From the NCBI GenBank assembly GCA_031256095.1, contig JAIRRG010000007.1, positions 1-14,683 of the forward strand: DNA of 14,683 nt. The letters run 5' to 3'. The notes below the pieces were generated by a model that worked only from the letters and a program-made list of their open reading frames with translations, searched no databases and had not been told where the DNA came from. This stretch comes from Desulfobulbaceae bacterium. GTDB taxonomy: Bacteria > Desulfobacterota > Desulfobulbia > Desulfobulbales > Desulfocapsaceae. Of this stretch, positions 1 through 6,034 are shown piece after piece; position 1 is the stretch's first letter, and every line of letters starts with the position of its first letter. The position numbers were made by a program, and so were the translations under genes.

Positions 1-153
1 TTCCGCCGACTGGCCGTCACGATAGGGCATGAAGGAGAATCCTTGTATTTTCTGAGGCCACGGCGGTTCATTGTCGGGGCGGTTGGTGATCATCCACAGA
101 GCGATGGACAGCACCGCCATGGCGCAGGTAATAATGAGACGGGAACGGTTCAT
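1..153 (-). CDS. Probable GH17-type beta-1,3-glucanase, N-terminal fragment
   Basis: Only the first 51 codons lie in the window; the gene runs off the left edge. It starts at ATG (complement of 151-153) with residues MNRSRLIITCAMAVLSIALW, a short basic N-terminus followed by one hydrophobic segment, so a membrane anchor or uncleaved signal. After a proline-rich linker comes KIQGFSFMPYRDGQSAE, which resembles the first strand of bacterial glycoside hydrolase family 17 exo-beta-1,3-glucanase/glucosyltransferase proteins (GFSFxPYRxGQSP). That family cleaves or remodels beta-1,3-glucans outside the membrane. The family call rests on this one motif from memory, so it is tentative; that it is a membrane-anchored or exported protein is firmer. 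The ribosome-binding site is weak. It is divergent from eno. Confidence 0.5.
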   Translation of the reverse strand, partial: MNRSRLIITCAMAVLSIALWMITNRPDNEPPWPQKIQGFSFMPYRDGQSAE

Positions 154-261
154 GACAGGAATTTTTCCAGACTGACAAAGAGAAACACGGGTGAAAGATG
201 TACCGGAGCAAAGGAGAGAACATTGCTATGCTAACAGAAAAAAATCAACAAGAAAGCGTGG

Positions 262-290
262 CGGCGCTTGAAAGAGCGAAACGGCGCTTG
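262..290. repeat. Short direct repeat upstream of the eno promoter
   Basis: CGGCGCTTG occurs twice, at 262-270 and 282-290, with a 20-nt period (about two helical turns). The second copy ends 8 nt before the -35 box of the eno promoter. It could be a pair of activator or repressor half-sites, or chance in GC-rich DNA. Confidence 0.3.
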
Positions 291-298
291 CCTACTGT

Positions 299-327
299 TT
301 GACCATTACCGCCTAAGGGCGTAAAAT
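299..327 (+). promoter_or_regulatory. Sigma70 promoter for eno
   Basis: -35 TTGACC (299-304) and -10 TAAAAT (322-327) are separated by exactly 17 nt. The predicted transcript starts near 334, leaving a leader of about 57 nt before the eno start. A perfect dyad GCGTA-AAA-TACGC (319-331) covers the -10 box and could be an operator. Confidence 0.65.
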
Positions 328-390
328 ACGCGACCGTAGTGTCGAAAAATTGTTGCATCCTCCCCAACTCAAAACATTATGGAGAAAAAC

Positions 391-1662
391 ATGGCCGCGA
401 AAATCACCGCCGTGCGGGCAATGGAAATTCTTGATTCACGGGGCAACCCCACCGTCCGCGTCTTCGTCACCCTGTGCGACGGCTCAACCGCCAGCGCTTC
501 GGTGCCTTCCGGGGCCAGCACCGGCGAAAACGAAGCCATTGAGCTGCGCGACGGCGATAAAAAACGCTACCTCGGCAAGGGTGTTTTACAGGCCGTCGGC
601 CACGTCAACGACATCATCGCCCCGGCGGTCACCGGCATGACCGCCATCCATCAAGCGGAAATCGACGCGAAAATGCGCCAGTTGGACGGCACCGACAACA
701 AATCAAAACTTGGCGCCAACGCCATTTTGGGCGTATCGATGGCCTGCGCCAGGGCGGCGGCCAACTCCTGTGGGCTGCCGCTCTATCAGTATCTGGGCGG
801 CAGCGGAGCGCGGCGGCTTCCCGTGCCGGCGATGAACATCATCAACGGCGGGGCGCACGCCGATAACAGCGTCGATTTTCAAGAATTTATGGCCACGCCG
901 GTGGGCGCGCCAACCTTCAGCGACGGATTGCGCTCAATCGCCGAAACTTTCCATCATCTGAAAAAGATTCTCAAATCGCGGAATTTGGCGACCAGCGTCG
1001 GCGACGAAGGCGGTTTCGCGCCGAATCTGCCGTCGAACGAGGCGGCGATGGAGGTAATTCTCGAAGCCATCGAGGCCGCCGGCTACAAAGTCGGAAAAGA
1101 TATCGCCATTTCCCTCGACAGCGCCGCCAGTTCGTTTGCCACCGACCTCAAGGGCGCCTATGATCTGAAAAAATCCGGCGGAGGCGCCAAGAGCCGTGAA
1201 CAGATGCTGACCATGTGCGAAGCCTGGGTCAATAAATATCCGATTATCACCTGGGAAGACCCCTTCGCCGAGGAGGATTGGGATGGTTTCAAGGCCTTCA
1301 CCGCCAAAGTCGGCGCCAAGATTGGCGTCGTCGGCGACGATCTGTTCGTCACCAACACCAAATACATCGCCAGGGGCATCGCCGAAAAGGCTGCCAACTG
1401 CGTTTTGATCAAATTGAATCAGATCGGCACCGTCACCGAGAGTATCGACGCCGTGCGCATGTGCCGCGACGCCGGCTGGCGGTCGTTTATTTCCCACCGC
1501 TCCGGCGAGACCGAAGACACCTTCCTCGCCGATTTCGCGGTGGCCATGGACAGTGGCGTGCTGAAGACCGGCTCGGCCAGCCGCAGTGAGCGCATCGCCA
1601 AATACAACCGTCTACTGGAGATTGAAGCGGAGTTGGGCAAACAGGCGTTGTATTACTGGTAA
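391..1662 (+). CDS. eno: Enolase (2-phosphoglycerate dehydratase)
   Basis: Interconverts 2-phosphoglycerate and phosphoenolpyruvate in glycolysis/gluconeogenesis; cytosolic, Mg-dependent. The family length and signatures are present: EILDSRGNPTV at the N-terminus, GASTG, LGANAILGVSMA and NIINGGAHADN. Numbered from the chosen start, the acid/base residues are E206 (GDEGGFAPNL) and K341 (LIKLNQIGT), the metal ligands D243, E289 and D316 (GDDLFVTN), and the substrate His H369 (SHRSGETED). The start at 391 is preferred over the in-frame ATG at 379 because GGAG (381-384) sits 6 nt before it, giving 423 residues. Some normally conserved spots differ from common bacterial enolases: WEDPF instead of IEDG, SLDSAASSF, and KTGSASRSER. 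All catalytic residues are intact, so it should be active. It has its own promoter and is probably monocistronic. Confidence 0.97.
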   Translation: MAAKITAVRAMEILDSRGNPTVRVFVTLCDGSTASASVPSGASTGENEAIELRDGDKKRYLGKGVLQAVGHVNDIIAPAVTGMTAIHQAEIDAKMRQLDGTDNKSKLGANAILGVSMACARAAANSCGLPLYQYLGGSGARRLPVPAMNIINGGAHADNSVDFQEFMATPVGAPTFSDGLRSIAETFHHLKKILKSRNLATSVGDEGGFAPNLPSNEAAMEVILEAIEAAGYKVGKDIAISLDSAASSFATDLKGAYDLKKSGGGAKSREQMLTMCEAWVNKYPIITWEDPFAEEDWDGFKAFTAKVGAKIGVVGDDLFVTNTKYIARGIAEKAANCVLIKLNQIGTVTESIDAVRMCRDAGWRSFISHRSGETEDTFLADFAVAMDSGVLKTGSASRSERIAKYNRLLEIEAELGKQALYYW

Positions 1663-1693
1663 ATTGGCCACTAACATCCCTGTCCCTGTATTG

Positions 1694-1728
1694 GCCGGGC
1701 GCAAGCAATCCCAGCTTGTTTGCCCGGC
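1694..1728 (+). terminator. Hairpin downstream of eno (possible weak terminator)
   Basis: GCCGGGC (1694-1700) pairs with GCCCGGC (1722-1728), and an inner arm CAAGC/GCTTG extends it. It lies about 30 nt after the eno stop. No proper T-run follows, so termination efficiency is doubtful; it may instead protect the mRNA 3' end. Confidence 0.35.
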
Positions 1729-1745
1729 GGCTGTCGATAAAAATT

Positions 1746-1774
1746 TTGACATCGGTGGGCAATTTGGATTATAA
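1746..1774 (+). promoter_or_regulatory. Strong sigma70 promoter for rpsU
   Basis: Consensus -35 TTGACA (1746-1751), 17-nt spacer, -10 TTATAA (1769-1774). The predicted start near 1781 gives a leader of about 76 nt. Strength fits a ribosomal protein gene. Confidence 0.7.
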
Positions 1775-1856
1775 AGACAATTCTGTGAATTTTTTATGGA
1801 ATCGCCCCACGCGGCGGCAACCATCCTGAATCCATCATGTCCATTGGAGCAAGTTT

Positions 1857-2051
1857 ATGATTGAAGTCGAAGTGCGGGGCGATCTGGAATACGCCATCCG
1901 TCAGTTGAAGAAAAAATTGCAGATTGACGGCATCAAGAAAGAGCTGAAGCGGCGCGAGTACTATGAAAAACCGTCGGTGAAAAAGCGTCGCAAACAGGCC
2001 GAAGCCCGTCGCAAGCTGCGCAAATTCAATCGCTTGAAAAGAGCGGCCTGA
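1857..2051 (+). CDS. rpsU: 30S ribosomal protein S21
   Basis: A 64-residue, very basic protein of the small ribosomal subunit that helps base-pairing of mRNA with the anti-Shine-Dalgarno end of 16S rRNA during initiation. The hallmark is RREYYEKPS near the middle (E. coli RRREFYEKPT), followed by a Lys/Arg-rich helical tail. A near-perfect SD, GGAG at 1846-1849, lies 7 nt before the ATG. It has its own promoter and terminator, so it is likely transcribed alone, although read-through would feed xerD downstream. It is slightly shorter than E. coli S21 (71 residues), as in many non-gamma proteobacteria. Confidence 0.95.
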   Translation: MIEVEVRGDLEYAIRQLKKKLQIDGIKKELKRREYYEKPSVKKRRKQAEARRKLRKFNRLKRAA

Positions 2052-2060
2052 TTTGGGGAA

Positions 2061-2095
2061 ACGACGCCGGGTTGATCTGGGCGTCGTTTTTTTTT
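2061..2095 (+). terminator. Intrinsic terminator after rpsU
   Basis: ACGACGCC (2061-2068) pairs perfectly with GGCGTCGT (2080-2087) across an 11-nt loop and is followed by an unbroken run of T to 2095. It begins 9 nt after the rpsU stop. It also lies only 12 nt before the xerD start codon. Confidence 0.9.
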
Positions 2096-2107
2096 GTCGC
2101 GCCACCC

Positions 2108-3010
2108 GTGCCTTCTCCCGCGCAATTTCTCGACAGTGAATCGCGGTTTCTCCGCTTCTTAAGCGGCGAGCGGCGTCTCTCCGATAATTCGCTGCGAGCT
2201 TACTCCTCAGATATCCGGATTTTTTTCACCTTTTTAACAAGCCAGGGCCTCAGCGACTTGGCGGCGGTGACCCCGCCTCTTATCCAGCAATTCCTCGGCG
2301 AAGCCTTGGCCCGAAACGTCAGCCACCGCAGTAACGCCCGGCGCATCTCGGCCTTGCGCGCTTTCTTCTCCTTCCTCGCCCGTGGCGGCGAGATTGCGGC
2401 CAACCCTTTTGCCATTATTGACCTGCCGCGGGCGGGGCGTTCCCTGCCGAAAACGCTGTCGCACGATGAAGTCGATAAGCTGCTGCAACCGCTGACCGCC
2501 AGCCCGCTGGCTGACCGCAACTTGGCGATGCTGACGCTGCTGTACGCCACCGGCCTCAGGGTTTCCGAGCTGGTAACCCTGCCGCTGGCCGCCTGCAATT
2601 TTTCAGCGCAATTTCTGCGGGTGCTCGGCAAAGGCGGCAAAGAGCGGCTGGTGCCGTTTGCCGGGGCGGCCACGGCGCGGCTCGAGGACTATGTGCAGCG
2701 GGGGCGGCGGCAGATCCTTGGTGGCAGACGCAGCCCCTATTTGTTTGTCACCCGCCAGTGCCGGCCAATGACCCGCCTGCGTTTCTGGCAAATTGTCCGT
2801 GCCGAGGCGCTGCGAGCCGGCATTGCCGCCGCCATTTCGCCGCACACGCTCAGACATTCGTTTGCCAGTCACTTGCTCGCCCACGGCGCTGACCTCCGGG
2901 CGGTGCAGATGATGCTCGGCCACAGCGACGCCGCCACCACCCAAATCTATACCCATGTCGAAAGCGAGCGGTTGCGGCGCATCCACCAACAATTTCATCC
3001 CCGTGGCTGA
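2108..3010 (+). CDS. xerD: Tyrosine recombinase XerD
   Basis: Site-specific recombinase that, with XerC, resolves chromosome dimers at dif near division. From GTG 2108 it is 300 residues, the family's usual size. The N-terminal SAM-like domain (about 1-95) carries the typical RxLSDNSLRAYSSD. The catalytic domain shows R151 (ATGLRVSEL), K175 (GKGGKERLVPF), H246 and R249 (SPHTLRHSFASHLL), H272 (LGHSDAATTQ) and nucleophile Y281. The ending THVESERLRRIHQQFHPRG matches XerD rather than XerC. The in-frame ATG at 2072 is rejected because it lies inside the rpsU terminator hairpin. GTG 2108 has no visible Shine-Dalgarno, so the start is a choice by length and homology. Expression probably depends on read-through from rpsU or an unseen promoter. 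Confidence 0.92.
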   Translation: MPSPAQFLDSESRFLRFLSGERRLSDNSLRAYSSDIRIFFTFLTSQGLSDLAAVTPPLIQQFLGEALARNVSHRSNARRISALRAFFSFLARGGEIAANPFAIIDLPRAGRSLPKTLSHDEVDKLLQPLTASPLADRNLAMLTLLYATGLRVSELVTLPLAACNFSAQFLRVLGKGGKERLVPFAGAATARLEDYVQRGRRQILGGRRSPYLFVTRQCRPMTRLRFWQIVRAEALRAGIAAAISPHTLRHSFASHLLAHGADLRAVQMMLGHSDAATTQIYTHVESERLRRIHQQFHPRG

Positions 3011-3114
3011 TAGCAGATTGTAAATTCAGCAAATTCAAACTCGTTGTGTGTGATAGCAACAGGAAGCGGCGCCAAGCTGGAATGTCAACACCTTCAAACA
3101 ACTTGGTATGAATC

Positions 3115-5823
3115 ATGCAAGTCATCACCACGCATATCAATCCTGATTTTGACGCCCTGGCCTCAATGGTCGCGGCCTTGCGCCTCTATCCTCAGGCAAT
3201 AGCTGCCTTTCCCGACGCGCCGGAAAAAGAAATTGGCGACTACATCGCCCGCCAGCTCGAATACCATATCGAATTCCGCCTCCCAAAAGACTTTGATCTC
3301 AGCCAGATCGATACCCTGATTGTCGTTGATACGCGGTCATCAAAACGCCTTGGCCCTTTTGCCGAATGCCTGAAAAACCCGAAGACGCGCCTGCACCTCT
3401 TTGATCACCATCCGCATGACGCTGACATGCGGGGCGAGTATGAGGAGATAGCCGAGACCGGCGCCACTGCCACGATCATGGTCAGGCTGCTGCGTGAAAA
3501 GGGGATTGAGCTGACGCCACTCGAGGCAACCACCATCTGCCTTGGCATCTATGCCGATACCGGGTCGCTGGCCAATTCCTCGACCAAACCGGACGACCTG
3601 GAAGCTGCCGCCTGGCTCCTACGCCAGGGGGCGCAGCCGGATGTCGTCCGCTCGTATCTGAAAAAAGAATGGACATCGGAACAGGTCGATCTTTTGCATG
3701 GTCTGCGCCGTGATGCCCGTCAATACTCGATTCACAATATCACTGTCACCGTCTCCTTTCCAACGCTGGACGAATACTCCATTGGATATGCCACCATTGT
3801 CGAGCGCCTCATGGATATGGATAACCTCGACGCCCTCTTTGCCTTGCCAATCATGGGTGATCGCATCTATTTGATCGCCCGTAGCCGCCTGGCGGAAGTT
3901 GACGTTGGCCAGATCGCCCGCGACCTGGGCGGTGGTGGCCACGCCGTGGCAGCCTCAGCGACCCTGCGCGATATGACCGTCATGGAGGCTGAGGAGGAAC
4001 TGGTCAAAAGCCTGCACCGCCATGTCCATCCCCAGCCGGTTGCCGCCGAAATGATGGCGAAGCCGCCGATTGTCATCGCCGCCAGTATGCCCATTCACGA
4101 GGCGCACGAGCGCATGAACCAATGCGGCATCGCCGCCGCCCCCGTGGAAATCCCGACGCCAAATGACCGGCAAACTGGCCTGCGCCTAGCCGGAATTATT
4201 ACCAGGCTGGTGATTGAGCGGGCGCTGCACCACCATCTGGGCGATGCGCCGGTATCCGACTACATGACTACCGACGCTGGCATTCTGTCGCTCCAGGCGA
4301 CCTTGAACGACATCCATCATCTGATCATTGAAAACCGGCAACGGCTGGTGCCGGTGGTGCATGAGGGCGTGATTGAAGGCGTCATCACCCGTACCGATCT
4401 GCTCAATTATCTGGCCTACAATCCATCCACTTTTCCACCTGGGCAAAAGCGGGGCGGTGCCCCCGGCGCTTCCGGCTGGAACAATCCGGGACGCCGCCGT
4501 AATCTGGCCACTTATCTTGTCGAGCGTCTGTCTCGGGCCGATATTCAGATGTTGCAGGAAATCGGCGCCCTCGCCGATGAACTCGGTTGCAAGGCATTCG
4601 TTGCCGGCGGCTACGTCCGCGACCTGCTCTTGCGCGCGCCAAGCACGGATATTGACGTGGTAATCGAGGGCGACGCCATCGCCTTCGCCAAGGCGCTCGC
4701 CGTCCGAAAAAACGGCCGGGTCAGCGTCCACGAGCACTTTGCCACTGCCGACATTACCCTGGAAGACGGCCAGCATATTGATGTTGCCACGGCGCGGCGG
4801 GAATATTACGAGCACCCGGCGGCCCTGCCGGTGGTTGAGGAATCGTCGATCAAACTCGATTTGTCCCGCCGCGATTTTACGATCAACGCCATGGCCATCC
4901 AGTTGAACCTCGCTCATTTCGGCGAGCTGATCGACTTTTTCAACTGCCAGAACGACCTGAAGCGCCGGGAAATCAAGGTGCTGCATAACGTCAGCTTCGT
5001 CGATGACCCCAGCCGCATGTTCCGGGCCATTCGCTTCGAACAGAAGCTCGGTTTCACCATTTCGCCGCACACAGCCCGCCTGATGAGCGGCGCCGTCAAG
5101 GAGCGTTTATTCGGCAAGGGCGACGACGTCCGTTTTTTTCAGGAAATGGAACGGATTTTCTCGGAAGAGAATCCCATCCCGGCCATCAAACGGCTGGCCG
5201 AGTTTGGCCTGCTCCAGCTTTTGTGGCCGTCGCTTAACAGCGTCTCGCGCGACAGCCGTTTTATGCAGGTGATGCAGCAGGCGCAACGGGCCATTGCCTG
5301 GTTTCGTCTCTTGTACCTGAAAGATGAAATCACGCCGTCGATGCTTTGGCTTTTGGCGATGATGGCCGATTGCCGGTTGTCGGAGCTGCGCCATTTCTGC
5401 GAGCGTTTTCAACTGCCGCCGAAAATCAGCGGCCAGTTGGTATGGCAGAAGGAACACGGCGACAAGATCGCCTACCGGCTGCGAACGCGGCAGGATATCA
5501 GCAACAGTGAGGCCTACTGGCTGCTGAAGGAACTGAGTAACGAGGGATTGCTCTATTTGCTGGCCATCGGACGGGATGGCGGTGTACTCAACAAGGCGGT
5601 CTCGAATTATGTTACCAACCTGCGCGGCATCAAGACCATAATGAACGGCGACGACCTGCTGCGTCTCGGCTACGTGGCGGGGCCTCTGTTCAAAAAAATA
5701 CTCGGTGATTTGCTCGACGCCCGCCTAAATGGCCAGGTGCACAGCCGTGACGAGGAACTGGCCTGGCTGGCGGAACACCACCCGCTGAAAAATCTTTTGA
5801 CAAAGCCAGAGCAATCCGTCTAA
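3115..5823 (+). CDS. DHH-CBS-CBS-poly(A) polymerase/tRNA nucleotidyltransferase fusion
   Basis: A 902-residue multidomain protein. Residues about 1-300 form a DHH/DHHA1 phosphoesterase: HINPDFDA (D11, D13), D72, DHHP (D97-H99), D148 in YADTGS, and the GGGGH motif at 272-276. Two CBS domains follow (about 310-370 and 380-435). Residues about 465-900 are a class II nucleotidyltransferase: AGGYVRDLLL, catalytic DID (D512, D514), RRDFTINAMA (585-594) and DPSRMFRAIRF (631-641), then the helical RNA-binding part. The same architecture is known in Geobacter and relatives, where separate CC-adding and A-adding enzymes finish tRNA 3' ends. A-addition to tRNA-CC or poly(A) polymerase activity is therefore likely, but the two cannot be told apart here. 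The DHH part may cleave small nucleotides or RNA ends, and the CBS pair may sense adenine nucleotides (inference). Start ATG 3115 has a poor SD. No frameshift is seen. Confidence 0.9.
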   Translation: MQVITTHINPDFDALASMVAALRLYPQAIAAFPDAPEKEIGDYIARQLEYHIEFRLPKDFDLSQIDTLIVVDTRSSKRLGPFAECLKNPKTRLHLFDHHPHDADMRGEYEEIAETGATATIMVRLLREKGIELTPLEATTICLGIYADTGSLANSSTKPDDLEAAAWLLRQGAQPDVVRSYLKKEWTSEQVDLLHGLRRDARQYSIHNITVTVSFPTLDEYSIGYATIVERLMDMDNLDALFALPIMGDRIYLIARSRLAEVDVGQIARDLGGGGHAVAASATLRDMTVMEAEEELVKSLHRHVHPQPVAAEMMAKPPIVIAASMPIHEAHERMNQCGIAAAPVEIPTPNDRQTGLRLAGIITRLVIERALHHHLGDAPVSDYMTTDAGILSLQATLNDIHHLIIENRQRLVPVVHEGVIEGVITRTDLLNYLAYNPSTFPPGQKRGGAPGASGWNNPGRRRNLATYLVERLSRADIQMLQEIGALADELGCKAFVAGGYVRDLLLRAPSTDIDVVIEGDAIAFAKALAVRKNGRVSVHEHFATADITLEDGQHIDVATARREYYEHPAALPVVEESSIKLDLSRRDFTINAMAIQLNLAHFGELIDFFNCQNDLKRREIKVLHNVSFVDDPSRMFRAIRFEQKLGFTISPHTARLMSGAVKERLFGKGDDVRFFQEMERIFSEENPIPAIKRLAEFGLLQLLWPSLNSVSRDSRFMQVMQQAQRAIAWFRLLYLKDEITPSMLWLLAMMADCRLSELRHFCERFQLPPKISGQLVWQKEHGDKIAYRLRTRQDISNSEAYWLLKELSNEGLLYLLAIGRDGGVLNKAVSNYVTNLRGIKTIMNGDDLLRLGYVAGPLFKKILGDLLDARLNGQVHSRDEELAWLAEHHPLKNLLTKPEQSV

Positions 5824-5826
5824 ACT
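5797..5826 (+). promoter_or_regulatory. Promoter of the leuA leader transcript
   Basis: -35 TTGACA (5797-5802, consensus) and -10 TAAACT (5821-5826) with an 18-nt spacer. The -10 box overlaps the stop codon of the preceding gene. A start near 5833 would place the leader peptide's SD about 12 nt into the RNA, as in classical attenuators. Confidence 0.6.
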
Positions 5827-5855
5827 CGCGCCATTCATCAACCTGGAGATTTTCC

Positions 5856-5939
5856 ATGAACATTTTGCTCCTCGCCCTATCGCTCACGCTTCCGCTTGGC
5901 CGCCAAAAGCGCCGCCAGGCCTTGGGAGGAGAGGTGTAA
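5856..5939 (+). CDS. Leucine-rich leader peptide of leuA (leuL-like)
   Basis: A 27-codon reading frame starting MNILLLALSLTLPL. GGAG (5845-5848) sits 7 nt before the ATG, an excellent SD. Leu codons are 4, 5, 6, 8, 10, 12, 14 and 23, including one CTA (codon 8), a codon often rare and also used in the E. coli leu leader. The tail is basic and unremarkable, and the peptide itself probably has no function. It lies between a good promoter and an intrinsic terminator immediately upstream of leuA, so its translation most likely reports charged tRNA-Leu levels. It could be misread as a tiny membrane peptide, but its position and codon content favour a leader. It is not a homologue of E. coli LeuL by sequence, only an analogue. 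Confidence 0.75.
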   Translation: MNILLLALSLTLPLGRQKRRQALGGEV

Positions 5940-5978
5940 TTCCACCATTCTTCATACTGTTGTGAACCCCAAGGGCTG
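5895..5978 (+). promoter_or_regulatory. Protector stem and antiterminator of the leuA attenuator
   Basis: Protector (1:2): CTTGGC (5895-5900) pairs with GCCAGG (5914-5919), one T-G wobble, starting at the last clustered Leu codon. Antiterminator (2:3): CAGGCCTTGGG (5916-5926) pairs with CCCAAGGGCTG (5968-5978), 10 pairs with a single G-G mismatch. The two share 5916-5919, and the antiterminator takes the 5' arm of the terminator, so the three structures are mutually exclusive in the order needed for ribosome-stalling control. Confidence 0.65.
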
Positions 5979-6001
5979 CGGCGCAATCGCAGCCCTTTTT
6001 T
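5971..6001 (+). terminator. Attenuator terminator upstream of leuA
   Basis: AAGGGCTGCG (5971-5980) pairs perfectly with CGCAGCCCTT (5988-5997) around a 7-nt loop and is followed by T to 6001. It lies between the leader peptide and leuA, 33 nt before the leuA start, so it controls entry into leuA rather than ending the upstream gene alone. Confidence 0.9.
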
Positions 6002-6034
6002 ATTGCCAAAAGACCAATCCCGATGAGGCCGAAT

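Noticed and set aside
228..302. Possible 24-residue ORF (MLTEKNQQESVAALERAKRR...) upstream of eno with AAGGAG at 211-216
   Set aside because: The SD is 11 nt from the ATG, which is too far, and the stop overlaps the eno -35 box, so it would have to be transcribed from elsewhere. No recognisable product.
934..1497. Long minus-strand open frame of 187 codons inside eno
   Set aside because: Antisense shadow of a GC-rich gene with third-position bias; eno on the plus strand is unmistakable.
1796..1864. Short uORF overlapping the rpsU start
   Set aside because: No SD before its ATG. The overlap looks accidental, since rpsU has its own excellent SD.
4186..5070. 294-codon minus-strand frame inside the DHH-CBS-nucleotidyltransferase gene
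   Set aside because: Fully within a gene with intact conserved motifs on the plus strand; the translation has no recognisable domain.
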